A DNA stretch of 64,000 bases from Evtepia gabavorous (GCF_003425665.1 NZ_QQRQ01000009.1:34823-98822); one strand, 5' to 3'. Shown: positions 22,307 through 33,337, counted from the first letter of the stretch. The notes: generated by a model from the letters alone, not told the origin. Numbers and translations: made by a program.

Positions 22307-25300
22307 ATGAAAAAGCGATTTTTGTCGGTATTTATGGTGCTGTGCATGATGCTGACAATGGTTCCATCTGCGTTTGCTGAGGGAGCAGACGGAGACACAT
22401 TACAGAACAAGATTAACCAAGCGTCAGAAAATGCAACAATTACCTTGGACAAGGCGTACACGGAGAGTATTACCATTCCAGAGGGTAAGACAATCACGCT
22501 GGACCTGAATGGACAGACGCTGATCAACGAGGAAGGGAAGCACACCATCACCAACGAGGGAACCTTAACCATCGTGGGGACTGGAACTGTGGACAATGTG
22601 AGCCATGGGAAGGGTGCGGTGTACAATGATGCAGGCGCAACCTGCACCATCCTGGGCGGCAACTATACTAGAAGTCAGGAAAACGGGCAAAGTGATTCGG
22701 ATTCCGGCGGAAACAGCTGGTATGCCATTAAGAATTTTGGAACGATGACCATCGGCGAAGAAGGTGCTCCGAACGACGCGGTCAAGGTGTCCTTTACAGG
22801 GAAGTATTCCAGCTTAGTGGCCAACGGCTGGCAAGACGGTGCAGCTGCTGGACAGCCCAACAAAGAACCGGCATATGAGCGAGATGCCCAGCTGACCATT
22901 CACAGTGGCACCTTTACCGGCGGGATCAACACCATTAAAAACGACGATTATGGTGATTTGACGATTACCGGAGGCGTCTTTGAAAACGTGGCACAGTACG
23001 CGGTGATGAACTGGAATATAGCCAGCATCAGTGGCGGCACGTTCCACTCGGATGAGTGGGCTGTGGTCAACTGTGGTAACAGCAGTTTGCCGATGGACAA
23101 GGGAGAGCTGACCATTTCCGGCGGCAGCTTCTCTGGCACGAATGGCTCTGTGGGCAGAACGACAGACGCTGCGGCGCCGCAGATTACCGGCGGTACTTTT
23201 TCCAGTGATGTGAGTGCCTTCGCCGGGGATGGCTATGTGTGCGTGAAACAGGAAGATGACATGTACGCGGTGACTGGCCTGACAGCGGACAATGCAGTTG
23301 CAGCCATTGGAGAGACTTACTATCAAAGCTTGGCGGCGGCCATTGACAAGGTCCAAGCGGGCGAAACCATCACCTTGTTGAGAGATGTGCCCAATGCCAA
23401 TGGGATTGTGGTTCCTTCCGAGAAATCGTTTACCGTGGACTTCAACGGACACACTTACACGCTGACTGGGCCTGGTGCCGGCTCACCGTCTACGGAGAGC
23501 AACGGATTCCAACTGTTAAAGGATTCCACCATTACCTTTCAAAACGGAACGATTCGGATTGGACAGAACCCCAATAATATTAAGCGTATCATTCAGAACT
23601 ATGCAAACCTGACCCTGGAGGACATGCAGATCTATGCGGAAAACCAGGTGGAGGGGGAAGACTATGCCCTGAGTTTCAACAATGGTACGATTGTCATTAA
23701 AGGAAATACCAGCATTTACACAACGAGTGACGAGGCGATTGCCTTTGATGTTTGCAAGTTTTCATCGTACCCTGGGGTAACGGTTACTTTTGACGAGAGC
23801 TACACGGGAACCATCAACGGGATAATTCTGTATGACAGCACGGATGCAGGGACGCATCGGTTGGAGATCAAGGGCAATGGTCATTTTGGAGGGGTGCAGG
23901 CCACTTCGAGTGCGGCCAATGCTGCGAAAAGTGCGGTTGCTATCTATGGCGGCTATTTTAACAGCGACCCCAGCAGCTATGTAGCGGATGGTTACATTAC
24001 TGTGATCAGTGATAAGGAAGACTATTCTTACATGGTGGAGGAGAAAACAGAGACAGACGTTCCTGTTGAACCTGAGATTCAAGAACCGTCTGTCCCGGAA
24101 GACTTGCCTGATTCGATCCCTTCTGATAGTCAAGGGGCAGTCAAGGAGGCAGCGAAGGGAATCGAGGTTCCTGAACTGGAAGCAGCGGCGGCAACGGAAG
24201 CAAATAGCGTTACAAAAGATCAGGCGGCTGCGATAAAGGCTGAATCCAGCTTAAAGGACGATGAGAATGCAAAAGTTGAAGTACAAGCTTATTTGAAGAT
24301 TGAACCCCAGGGGTATGACGTGGGACAAACCTATACGCTGGATATTACACCTGTTTATGACTTGGTGGTGACGTCTAACACAGCAGGTGCACAAAATGAT
24401 GTAATTAAGAAGGAACAGCCCCTATCTATTCACGGAAAGACGACAGTTTCTATTCCTCTGCCGGAGGGGTTTGTTAATGAGGCGCAGGATGTTTATGTTC
24501 AGCACAAAGGCTATGAGTATGAGGCACAAGTAAGCGAAGCGGGCGGAAAGATGACCGCCACCTTCACGAACCCCCATGGATTCAGTGCGTTTACTGTCAC
24601 GACGAAGTCCGCAGCTGTGGCGGAGGTGAATGGTAACCGGTACACTTCCTTCCAGGCTGCGGTGGATGCAACTGGAGACAATGGGACGGTCAAAGTGCTT
24701 GATGCTAACGCTACTCTCAATGCCACCATCAGCGGAAGCTCCAAGACCATCTACGTAGAAAACGGTACCGGCGAGAACATTACCGTCACGATTAACGGCA
24801 CGACAAAGACGATTGAAAAGAATGCAAGCGAGGACTTCACCTATACGCATTCTTCCTCCTCCGGCACCACCCGCTATTCCGTGGAAGTGCGCGGCACCAC
24901 CGGGGGCACCGTGACAGCCAGCCCAACCCGGGCAGCCAAGGGCGCGACGGTGACCCTGACGGTTCGGGCGGACGAGGGCTACCAGCTGGACGGGCTGACG
25001 GTGACCGACAGCAAGGGCGGTACGGTGAAGCTCACGGACAAGGGCAGCGGAACCTATACCTTTACCATGCCCGCGTCCAAGGTGACAGTCCAGGCTTCCT
25101 TCACCCAAAACCAGTCCGGGACGCTTCCCTTCACCGATGTGAAGACAGGGGATTGGTTCTATGAGGCAGTCCAGTACGTCTACGACAAGGGCATGATGAC
25201 CGGCGTGTCGGCGGACCGGTTTGCCCCTGCCTCCACCACCACCCGTGGGATGATCGTCACCATCCTCTACCGGCTGGAGAACGAGCCCGCGGTGTCCGGC

Positions 25301-25678
25301 GGCAGCGCCTTCACCGACGTGGAGAGCGGCGCCTGGTATGCCGATGCCGTTGCCTGGGCAGCGGCCAACGACATTGTCAACGGCACCAGCGCCACTACCT
25401 TTGCCCCCAACAGTCCCATCACCCGGGAGCAGATGGCGACCATGCTGTACCGGTTTGCCCAGTACAAGGGGATGGACGCGGTTACCCTTCAGGAGAACCT
25501 GACGGGCTATCCCGACGGGGATCAGGTCAGTGACTACGCCATTCCGGCCATGAACTGGGCGGTTGGTCAGGGCCTGATTGCCGGGATGGAGAACGGGACC
25601 CTGGTTCCCCAGGGCAGCGCCACCCGCGCCCAGGTGGCCACCATCCTCATGCGTTTTTGTGAGAACGTCATGCAGTAA
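22307..25678 (+). CDS. Large secreted SLH-anchored protein with beta-helix-like region
   Basis: 1123 residues; the start follows AAGGAGGATACAGACG. Signal peptide about 1-25 (FLSVFMVLCMMLTMVPSAFA). Residues about 30-580 have many short beta repeats of the pectate-lyase/right-handed helix kind, such as LTIHSGTFTGGINTI, ITGGVFENV, SISGGTFHS and ITGGTFSSD. A proline- and acid-rich linker is at about 585-650. A Flg_new/InlB-B-like repeat (RGTTGGTVTASPTRAAKGATVT, GYQLDGLTVTDSKGG, YTFTMPASKVTVQASF) lies at about 865-935. Three SLH domains end the protein (FTDVKTGDWFYEAVQYVYDKG, FTDVESGAWYADAVAWAA, YPDGDQVSDYAIPAMNWAV). Probably a cell-surface adhesin or glycan-binding protein; no catalytic residues are recognised. 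The middle part is more AT-rich than the SLH end, hinting at domain shuffling. Confidence 0.88.
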   Translation: MKKRFLSVFMVLCMMLTMVPSAFAEGADGDTLQNKINQASENATITLDKAYTESITIPEGKTITLDLNGQTLINEEGKHTITNEGTLTIVGTGTVDNVSHGKGAVYNDAGATCTILGGNYTRSQENGQSDSDSGGNSWYAIKNFGTMTIGEEGAPNDAVKVSFTGKYSSLVANGWQDGAAAGQPNKEPAYERDAQLTIHSGTFTGGINTIKNDDYGDLTITGGVFENVAQYAVMNWNIASISGGTFHSDEWAVVNCGNSSLPMDKGELTISGGSFSGTNGSVGRTTDAAAPQITGGTFSSDVSAFAGDGYVCVKQEDDMYAVTGLTADNAVAAIGETYYQSLAAAIDKVQAGETITLLRDVPNANGIVVPSEKSFTVDFNGHTYTLTGPGAGSPSTESNGFQLLKDSTITFQNGTIRIGQNPNNIKRIIQNYANLTLEDMQIYAENQVEGEDYALSFNNGTIVIKGNTSIYTTSDEAIAFDVCKFSSYPGVTVTFDESYTGTINGIILYDSTDAGTHRLEIKGNGHFGGVQATSSAANAAKSAVAIYGGYFNSDPSSYVADGYITVISDKEDYSYMVEEKTETDVPVEPEIQEPSVPEDLPDSIPSDSQGAVKEAAKGIEVPELEAAAATEANSVTKDQAAAIKAESSLKDDENAKVEVQAYLKIEPQGYDVGQTYTLDITPVYDLVVTSNTAGAQNDVIKKEQPLSIHGKTTVSIPLPEGFVNEAQDVYVQHKGYEYEAQVSEAGGKMTATFTNPHGFSAFTVTTKSAAVAEVNGNRYTSFQAAVDATGDNGTVKVLDANATLNATISGSSKTIYVENGTGENITVTINGTTKTIEKNASEDFTYTHSSSSGTTRYSVEVRGTTGGTVTASPTRAAKGATVTLTVRADEGYQLDGLTVTDSKGGTVKLTDKGSGTYTFTMPASKVTVQASFTQNQSGTLPFTDVKTGDWFYEAVQYVYDKGMMTGVSADRFAPASTTTRGMIVTILYRLENEPAVSGGSAFTDVESGAWYADAVAWAAANDIVNGTSATTFAPNSPITREQMATMLYRFAQYKGMDAVTLQENLTGYPDGDQVSDYAIPAMNWAVGQGLIAGMENGTLVPQGSATRAQVATILMRFCENVMQ

Positions 25679-25696
25679 GGGCGTGAGAGAAATTGA

Positions 25697-25734
25697 AAAT
25701 GAGGAGAGAGCCTTTGCTCTCTCCTCATTTTTTG
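25697..25734 (+). terminator. Rho-independent terminator of large SLH gene
   Basis: 12-bp stem ATGAGGAGAGAG / CTCTCTCCTCAT followed by TTTTTT. Confidence 0.9.
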
Positions 25735-25754
25735 TAGAATAGGAAAACAGGAGA

Positions 25755-25788
25755 AAAAGAGAGCCCCTCCCGCGAGGGGCGGGAGGGG
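25755..25788 (-). terminator. Rho-independent terminator of amidase gene
   Basis: Minus-strand stem CCCCTCCCGC / GCGGGAGGGG, loop of five, followed by TCTCTTTTT. Confidence 0.85.
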
Positions 25789-25791
25789 AGA

Positions 25792-26463
25792 TCAGTAGTC
25801 CTTGACATCAGCCAGAAATTGGGTCCAGGCGTCTGGGTGATCCACGAAGTAGAGGGGGCAGAGCTTGCCGGTGACGTCATAGTGGCGGATGACGTGGTCC
25901 CGGCCAATGCCGCAGTAGTCACATAGCCAGGCGGTGAGCTTCACCAAGGCGTCGTAGGAGGCCTGGGTGAATTGGCCGGTGGCGTCCGGGTGACAGACCT
26001 CGATGGAGAGGGTGTCCAGGTTCCGGTCGTTGGTGGCGGAGGACTTCTCATCCATGGGGATACACTGGATGATCTCACCATCCAGACCGATCAGGAAATG
26101 GGAGCTGACCGTGGTGTCGGGCTGGTCGTAATAGTCGTGGTTCTGCTGGGCGGTGGTGCCGGGATTGCCCACGTAGTGAATGGCGATGTCGGTGACGCCG
26201 CTGAGTTTTTCCCCCCGCCGGCCGCTGCCGTTGATGGCAATGATCTGCTTGTCCACCCAATGGGGGGTACGGTCCCGGGCCAGTTTGGACATTTGGTCCC
26301 CGCCGCCCACCAGGTTGACGACAATCCCCACAATCACCACCAGGGCCAGCACGGGAATCAGGAGGCGGAGGAGGCGGGGAAGGTCCCAGGCGGGCCGGGG
26401 GGCTCTGCGCCGGGGCGTCTGTTTTCGGGGGGCGGTGCGGGGACGGGGTGTGGCTGTGGGCAT
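25792..26463 (-). CDS. Membrane-anchored N-acetylmuramoyl-L-alanine amidase (Amidase_2)
   Basis: 223 residues. Residues 1-30 are very basic and proline-rich; one membrane helix at about 32-54 (LLRLLIPVLALVVIVGIVVNLV) follows, so the enzyme faces the wall. The Amidase_2 domain has likely zinc ligands in DIAIHYVGNPG, SSHFLIGLDGEIIQ, LSIEVCHPD and VIRHYDVTGKLCP with the second histidine in that motif. It resembles the catalytic part of the endolysin at 5098 but is anchored and lacks SH3. Probable role: wall remodelling or spore germination and mother-cell lysis; the specific process is not shown. Confidence 0.88.
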   Translation of the reverse strand: MPTATPRPRTAPRKQTPRRRAPRPAWDLPRLLRLLIPVLALVVIVGIVVNLVGGGDQMSKLARDRTPHWVDKQIIAINGSGRRGEKLSGVTDIAIHYVGNPGTTAQQNHDYYDQPDTTVSSHFLIGLDGEIIQCIPMDEKSSATNDRNLDTLSIEVCHPDATGQFTQASYDALVKLTAWLCDYCGIGRDHVIRHYDVTGKLCPLYFVDHPDAWTQFLADVKDY

Positions 26464-26490
26464 GACGATGGGCCTCCTTTTGGGGCAGGA

Positions 26491-28278
26491 TTAGGGCAGA
26501 GGGACCGGACGGGTGGCGGTTTGGAGCCAAGCGGCCTCCTCTGGGGGAAGGTGGGGGGAGAGGGCCTCCCGGACGCGGGCGTGGTAGGCATTGAGCAGCG
26601 TCCGCTCCCGGGGTGTGAGCTGGGCGGGGCATACGGCGTCCAGATCAAAAGGCGTGAGGGTCAGGGTCTCGAACCCCAGGAAGGTGCCGAAGGGGGTGAC
26701 AGATTTCTCCACGCACAGCAGGAGATTTTCCAGACGAATCCCATAGGCGCCGTCAAAGTAAACACCCGGCTCATCGGAAGTAATCATGCCGGGGGCCAGA
26801 GGCGTTTCCCGTCCCATGGGGAGTTGGCGGATGCTCTGGGGGCCCTCATGGACGCTGAGCAGGTAGCCCACCCCGTGGCCGGTGCCGTGGTTAAAGTCCA
26901 GACCCAATTCCCACAGGGGCTGCCGGGCCGCGTAGTCCAGGTTGCTGCCCGTGCAGCCGGCCTTGAAGGTTGCGTCTGCCAGGGCCAGATTTCCCCGGAG
27001 AACTGCGGTGTAATGGGTTTTTTCCTGTTCCGAGAGGGGCCCCAGGGCGTAGGTCCGGGTGCAGTCAGTGGTCCCGGTGTAGTAGTGTCCGCCGGTGTCC
27101 GCCAGAAGAAAGCCCTGGCCGGTGACGGCGCGGTCACTCTCCGGGGTGGCGGAGTAGTGGACAATGGCGCTGTGGGGACCGGCGGCCAGAATGGGGTCAA
27201 AACTGGGCTGGAGGTACAGGGGGCAGGCCCGGCGGAAGGCCTCCAGCTGGGCTGCGGCGGAACGCTCGGTAATGGGCTGGCTTCCCACTTGGGTCTTGAG
27301 CCAGTACATAAACCGGGTCAGTGCGATCCCGTCGGCCAGATGGGCCTGCTTCATGTTGGCGATCTCCACGGGATTTTTGATGGCTTTGCGCAGAGCCGTG
27401 GGGTTGGGGCGGTCCATCACGGAAACATGGCTGGGAATGCTGGTCAAGAGGGTGGTGTTGATCCGCCGGGTGTCCAGCATGACCCGCTGGCTGGGGGTGA
27501 GGCGGCCTACATAGGAATAAACACTCTCGTAGGGACGCAGGGAGACCCCGTCGGCCTCCAACTGCTCCAGGACCGCCGGGGAGAACACGGCCGGATTGGC
27601 AAAGAGAACCGCGCTGTCCTGGGTAAGGGACAGATAGCTCAGGACCACTGGGTTGCAGGCCACGTCTCCGCCCCGCAGGTTCAGCAGCCAGGCGATGTCC
27701 TCCAGGGAAGTGAGAAGGAGCACGTCGGCACCCTCCGCGGTCATGGCCCCCCGGATTTCCCGGAGCTTTTCCCGGCGGCTCACGCCGGCGTATTCCTCTG
27801 ACAGCAGCCAGGCCGGCTGGGCCGAGAGCGGCGGGCGCTGGGGCCAGACCTCGCCCACCAAATCCAGCTGGTGGTTGATTTTTCCGCCCAGCTGCCGGGC
27901 CAGCGCGTGGTACCGCCGGCCGGTCCGGGCATCCACGCAGCGGCCGTCAAAGCCCAGGGTCTGCTCCGGCTGCAGGCTGGCCCGGAGAAAGGCCTCTATG
28001 GTGGGGACCCCGGGCTCCCCCTGCTTCATGAGGCGGATGTCAGAGCCCTTGAGCTCCTCCGCTGCCTGGAGAAAGTACCGCCCGTCGGTCCACAGGCCCG
28101 CCCAGTTGGCAAAGACCAGCAGGGTGCCGGCGGAGCCGGTGAAGCCGGAGATGTATTCCCGGCAGGCAAAGTGTTCCCCCACGTACTCGCTGCCGTGAAA
28201 ATCAGCGGTGGGGATGAGATACGCGTCGATTTGATGTTCAGCCATCACGTCCCGGAGGGCCTGAAGAGGATGTGCCAT
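26491..28278 (-). CDS. Xaa-Pro aminopeptidase (M24B, aminopeptidase P, long form)
   Basis: 595 residues from ATG 28278, which follows AAAGGAG. Two creatinase-like N-terminal domains precede a C-terminal M24 pita-bread domain. Metal ligands are visible: the two aspartates in LLADTGGHYYTGTTDCTRTY, the histidine in NHGTGHGVGYLLSVHEGP, and glutamates in TSDEPGVYFDGAYGIRLEN. The three-domain layout and length match eukaryotic-like cytosolic aminopeptidase P found in many Firmicutes. It removes N-terminal residues before proline and helps recycle peptides. No signal peptide; monocistronic. Confidence 0.93.
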   Translation of the reverse strand: MAHPLQALRDVMAEHQIDAYLIPTADFHGSEYVGEHFACREYISGFTGSAGTLLVFANWAGLWTDGRYFLQAAEELKGSDIRLMKQGEPGVPTIEAFLRASLQPEQTLGFDGRCVDARTGRRYHALARQLGGKINHQLDLVGEVWPQRPPLSAQPAWLLSEEYAGVSRREKLREIRGAMTAEGADVLLLTSLEDIAWLLNLRGGDVACNPVVLSYLSLTQDSAVLFANPAVFSPAVLEQLEADGVSLRPYESVYSYVGRLTPSQRVMLDTRRINTTLLTSIPSHVSVMDRPNPTALRKAIKNPVEIANMKQAHLADGIALTRFMYWLKTQVGSQPITERSAAAQLEAFRRACPLYLQPSFDPILAAGPHSAIVHYSATPESDRAVTGQGFLLADTGGHYYTGTTDCTRTYALGPLSEQEKTHYTAVLRGNLALADATFKAGCTGSNLDYAARQPLWELGLDFNHGTGHGVGYLLSVHEGPQSIRQLPMGRETPLAPGMITSDEPGVYFDGAYGIRLENLLLCVEKSVTPFGTFLGFETLTLTPFDLDAVCPAQLTPRERTLLNAYHARVREALSPHLPPEEAAWLQTATRPVPLP

Positions 28279-28542
28279 GGGTACTGCTCCTTTATCCTGT
28301 TTCTGTATCATAGGACAATTTTTTGAAGGGATTCTGAAGTTTTCCTTAAGAATTGATAAAAAAGGGGGAAGAACGACAGACAAATTCAGTATAGCACGAG
28401 AATGAAAAAATGGAAAGCCCCCGCCGGGCCAACGGGAGGGATTCCGGTTTGCCAACGGCGAAATTTGTGGTACAATACCCTCAAACCGAACCGGGCGGAT
28501 CCCAGGAGGCCGTGCCGGAGAAACCATAGGAAGGTGATTGGG

Positions 28543-29457
28543 ATGATAGAACAGGTGACCATCGTGGGCATGGGGGCGCTGGGGATTCTGTACGGAGACC
28601 GGCTGTCCAGGTATTTGGGAGCGGACCACGTCCGGTTCCTGGCGGCGGGAGAGCGGCTGGAGCGATACCGGAGGGAAGGGGCCTGGTGCAACGGAAAGAA
28701 GTGCGCGTTCCAGTTTTCCGACGGGACAGACGGGGAGGCCCAGCTGCTGATTTTCGCGGTCAAGGCCCCCGCGCTGGAAGAGGCCATTGCCCTGGCCGCC
28801 CCCTGTGTGGGGGAGGAGACCGTCGTCCTGTCTGTGCTCAACGGTGTGACCAGCGAGGAGACCCTCAGCCAGGCTTTTGGTCCGGAGAAGGTGCTCTATG
28901 CGGTGGCCCAGGGCATGGATGCCGTGCGGGAGGACAACCGGCTCACCTGTACCCAAGAGGGCACCCTCTTTCTGGGGGTGCCGGAGGAGGACTATTTTGA
29001 CCGGGGAGACAAGCTGGAGGCGGTCTGGTCCCTCTTCCGCCAGGCGGGGGTGGACGCCCGGAAGGAGGCGGACATTCTCCACCGGATGTGGTGCAAGTTC
29101 ATGCTGAATGTGGGGGTCAACCAGGTCTGCATGGCCTATGCCTGCGGCTATGGCGGCGTACAGGCGCCCGGCCCGGCTCGGGATACCATGATCGCGGCCA
29201 TGAACGAGGCCCGCAAGGTCGGAGCCTGCCAGGGGGTGCTGGTCACCCAAAAGGACCTGCGGGAGTATGTGGCCGTTTTGGATAGCTTGAACCCGGAGGC
29301 CATGCCCTCCATGCGGCAGGACGCCCTGGCCCACCGTCCCAGTGAGGTGGAGCTCTTTGCCGGTACGGTAATTCAGCTGGCGGAATTCTACGGTATGCAG
29401 GTTCCGGTGAACCGGGCGCTGTACCAAACAATCAAAGAGATGGAAACAAATTGGTGA
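28543..29457 (+). CDS. panE: 2-dehydropantoate 2-reductase (ketopantoate reductase)
   Basis: 304 residues from ATG 28543, preceded by AGGAAGGTGA. The NADP-binding Rossmann motif is VGMGALGILYG (residues 6-16); the first catalytic lysine is in IFAVKAPALEEA; the second lysine and asparagine are in MWCKFMLNVGVNQ. It reduces ketopantoate to pantoate in CoA synthesis. Homologues in this family also act on other 2-oxo acids, so the exact substrate is not certain, but the nearby ketoisovalerate-producing ilv genes fit pantoate synthesis. Confidence 0.85.
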   Translation: MIEQVTIVGMGALGILYGDRLSRYLGADHVRFLAAGERLERYRREGAWCNGKKCAFQFSDGTDGEAQLLIFAVKAPALEEAIALAAPCVGEETVVLSVLNGVTSEETLSQAFGPEKVLYAVAQGMDAVREDNRLTCTQEGTLFLGVPEEDYFDRGDKLEAVWSLFRQAGVDARKEADILHRMWCKFMLNVGVNQVCMAYACGYGGVQAPGPARDTMIAAMNEARKVGACQGVLVTQKDLREYVAVLDSLNPEAMPSMRQDALAHRPSEVELFAGTVIQLAEFYGMQVPVNRALYQTIKEMETNW

Positions 29458-29536
29458 AGGTCCGGCGTAAGCTTGACAAAAAAACAAAGGGCGCGGCGGC
29501 GCGGCAGAACAAATTCGCAAAAAACGAAAAAAATGA

Positions 29537-29565
29537 TTGACAGGCCACGGGGGAAGTGCTATCGT
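29537..29565 (+). promoter_or_regulatory. Sigma-A promoter of ilvBNC leader
   Basis: TTGACA, 17 bp, TATCGT. The transcript would begin near 29572 and run through the leader peptide. Confidence 0.6.
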
Positions 29566-29618
29566 GAAAGGCAAAGAAGGAATCTAACCCCAAAGAGATG
29601 GACCGTGAGGCGTTGAAA

Positions 29619-29756
29619 ATGAATCTGTTTTTCGCGGAACTGAACATCCTGGCTGTCAGCATTATTGGGGTACTACTCGTCGTAGTAGTACCGGAAATAA
29701 TGCTAAATGTTATGTCCAGGACAGGAAAGCGAAACGCAAACAGCACGCAGGTTTGA
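29619..29756 (+). CDS. Branched-chain amino acid leader peptide (attenuator)
   Basis: 45 residues: MNLFFAELNILAVSIIGVLL, then VVVV, PEIMLNVM and a basic tail. Thirteen of residues 14-27 or so are Ile, Val, Leu or Met codons in runs (ATT ATT, CTA CTC, GTC GTA GTA GTA), the pattern of ilv leader peptides. ATG 29619 follows GAGG by eight bases; an in-frame ATG at 29598 is the alternative. The codon run itself lies in a long hairpin (29658-29704), and a terminator follows at 29812. Low charged Ile/Val/Leu-tRNA should stall the ribosome there and change the folding. Confidence 0.75.
   Translation: MNLFFAELNILAVSIIGVLLVVVVPEIMLNVMSRTGKRNANSTQV
29658..29704 (+). promoter_or_regulatory. Hairpin in the ilv leader codon run
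   Basis: Outer stem AGCATTATT / AATAATGCT and inner stem GGTACTACT / AGTAGTACC with loop CGTCGT. Both stems lie inside the leader-peptide frame, so translation would open them. Confidence 0.7.
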
Positions 29757-29811
29757 CGGAATGATCCCGCTTGTGGGGGCCCTTACGAACCAAGATTTGC
29801 GGAGAACTTAC

Positions 29812-29863
29812 AAGCTCTTGTGGTTTTAACGTTTAGCACGTGAAAGACCACGGAGCTTTTTTG
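29812..29863 (+). terminator. Attenuation terminator before ilvB
   Basis: Stem AAGCTC-T-TGTGGT / ACCACG-GAGCTT with a 22-base loop and tail TTTTTT, 45 bases before the ilvB start. Confidence 0.75.
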
Positions 29864-29907
29864 TTGTTCCAAAGACGAAAGATTCCCGAAAAGGAGGAGA
29901 AAACAGC

Positions 29908-31626
29908 ATGGAAATGACTGGTGCCAAGATCTTGATGGAATGCCTGCTGGAGCAGGGGGTCGACCTGGTGTTCGGCTATCCCGGCGGCACCATCCTGAAC
30001 GTCTACGATGAGCTGTATCATTACAGGGATCGGATCACCCACATTCTGACCGCCCATGAGCAGGGTGCGTCCCACGCGGCGGACGGCTATGCCCGTTCCA
30101 CAGGAAAGGTGGGGGTGTGCCTGGCCACCTCGGGCCCGGGCGCGACCAACCTGACCACGGGGATTGCCACGGCCTACATGGATTCATCCCCGGTGGTGTT
30201 TATCACCTGCAACGTGACCCAAAACCTCATCGGAAGGGATGCCTTCCAGGAGGTGGACATTACCGGCATTGCCATGCCCATCACCAAATGCACCTATCTG
30301 GTCCGGGATGTCAACAACCTGGCCGACACCGTGCGGGAGGCCTTTGCCATCGCCCGCAGCGGCCGGCCCGGCCCTGTGCTCATTGATATCGTAAAGAATG
30401 TCACTGCGGAGAAGGCGGAGTATGAACCCCTTCCCCGGGAAGAACACATTCACTCCGGACGTCTGGCCAACCTGATCCGCCGGGCCCGGACCAGCAGCCT
30501 GAAAATGCCGGAGCCCAACCAGGAGGATGTGAACAAGCTGGTGGAGATGATCGCTCAGTCCAAGAAGCCCATGCTCATCTGCGGCGGCGGCGTGGTGCGC
30601 AGCCGGTCCCATGAGGAGTTCCGGGAATTCGCCCGGCGGATTGACGCCCCTGTGGCCATTACCCTTATGGGAGCGGGGGGGATCGCCGGCCGGGACCCCT
30701 TGGCCACGGGCATGATCGGCATGCACGGCTCCAAGGCCTCCAACATGGCCTGTGATGGCTGTGACCTGCTCATTGCCGTGGGCTGCCGTTTCTCGGACCG
30801 TGTGGCCCTGAAGCCGGCGACCTTTGCCCGGCAGGCCAAGATTGTCCACATCGACATTGACCGGGCGGAGATCAACAAGAATGTGGAGACCGACCACCAC
30901 ATCATCGGCAACGCCAAGCAGGTGCTGGCACTGCTGAACCAGAAGGTGCCCCAGTATGACCACAGCGAGTGGAAGGAGTATGTCTTCTCCTTCCCCACGG
31001 AGACGGCCTATGATGAGAACCCCAACCACCTGACGCCCAAGCAGATTCTGCACACCATCGCCCGGCTCTGTCCCGACGACACCATCGTGTCCACCGACGT
31101 GGGCCAGCATCAGATGTGGGCCATCCAGCATTTCCATTTTGACTACCCGGGCCAGCTGCTCACCTCCGGGGGCTTTGGCACCATGGGCTTCGGCCTGGGG
31201 GCGGCCATCGGGGCCAAGCTGGGCAACCCGGATAAGACCGTGATCCATATCGCCGGGGACGGCTGCTTCCGGATGAACAGCAATGAGCTGTCCACCGAGG
31301 AGTTCTACAAAACCCCCGTCATCACCTTTGTCTTCAACAACCACCGGCTGGGCATGGTCCGCCAGTGGCAGGAGCTGATCTATGAGAACCGCTTCAGCCA
31401 GACCACCACCGAGCGGGGCCCCGATTTTGTGAAGCTGGCGGATGCCAACGGCCTGAAGGGCCGCCGGGTCACCACCGTGGAGGAGTTGGAGGCCGCCATC
31501 CAGGAGGCGCTGGAGGAACAGAAGAAGGGCCTGGGCTATGTGGTGGACTGCACCATTGAGGAGACCGAGCTGGTCCGTCCCATGGTCAACGGCGGAACCC
31601 ATATCACCGAGTTCCTGGTCAACTAA
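29908..31626 (+). CDS. ilvB: Acetolactate synthase, large subunit
   Basis: 572 residues. It joins two pyruvates, or pyruvate and 2-oxobutyrate, to start valine/leucine and isoleucine synthesis; needs TPP, Mg and FAD. Motifs: the TPP-activating glutamate in TAHEQGASHAADGYAR, SGPGATNLTTGIATAYMDS, and the TPP/Mg site GDGCFRMNSNELSTEE followed by FVFNN. Length and order of the three domains are standard. The start follows AAGGAGGAG. First structural gene after the leader attenuator, with ilvN 15 bp downstream and ilvC overlapping ilvN. Confidence 0.96.
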   Translation: MEMTGAKILMECLLEQGVDLVFGYPGGTILNVYDELYHYRDRITHILTAHEQGASHAADGYARSTGKVGVCLATSGPGATNLTTGIATAYMDSSPVVFITCNVTQNLIGRDAFQEVDITGIAMPITKCTYLVRDVNNLADTVREAFAIARSGRPGPVLIDIVKNVTAEKAEYEPLPREEHIHSGRLANLIRRARTSSLKMPEPNQEDVNKLVEMIAQSKKPMLICGGGVVRSRSHEEFREFARRIDAPVAITLMGAGGIAGRDPLATGMIGMHGSKASNMACDGCDLLIAVGCRFSDRVALKPATFARQAKIVHIDIDRAEINKNVETDHHIIGNAKQVLALLNQKVPQYDHSEWKEYVFSFPTETAYDENPNHLTPKQILHTIARLCPDDTIVSTDVGQHQMWAIQHFHFDYPGQLLTSGGFGTMGFGLGAAIGAKLGNPDKTVIHIAGDGCFRMNSNELSTEEFYKTPVITFVFNNHRLGMVRQWQELIYENRFSQTTTERGPDFVKLADANGLKGRRVTTVEELEAAIQEALEEQKKGLGYVVDCTIEETELVRPMVNGGTHITEFLVN

Positions 31627-31641
31627 GAGGAGGCAAGAGAC

Positions 31642-33193
<1,552 letters not shown>

Positions 33194-33238
33194 AATTGAA
33201 GAACCGCCGCGGCGCATGCCATCAGCGGCGCCAAGGAG

Positions 33239-33277
33239 ACCGGCTCTCCCGTCGTCAGACGGGAGAGCCGGTTTTGG
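33239..33277 (+). terminator. Rho-independent terminator of ilvBNC
   Basis: 15-bp stem ACCGGCTCTCCCGTC / GACGGGAGAGCCGGT, loop GTCA, tail TTTGGGTTT. Confidence 0.8.
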
Positions 33278-33337
33278 GTTTGTGGAATATGCCTGCTGCG
33301 GGGGAAAAGAAATTGTCATGGTGACTAAAAATAATGT

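Noticed and set aside
28279..29574. N-terminal extension of the aminopeptidase frame to 29574
   Set aside because: It lies antisense to panE and lacks family similarity; ATG 28278 has AAAGGAG and the standard N-terminus.
29566..29907. T-box element upstream of ilvB
   Set aside because: No AGGGTGGNACCGCG-type T-box sequence or specifier loop is visible; the leader-peptide reading explains the region better.
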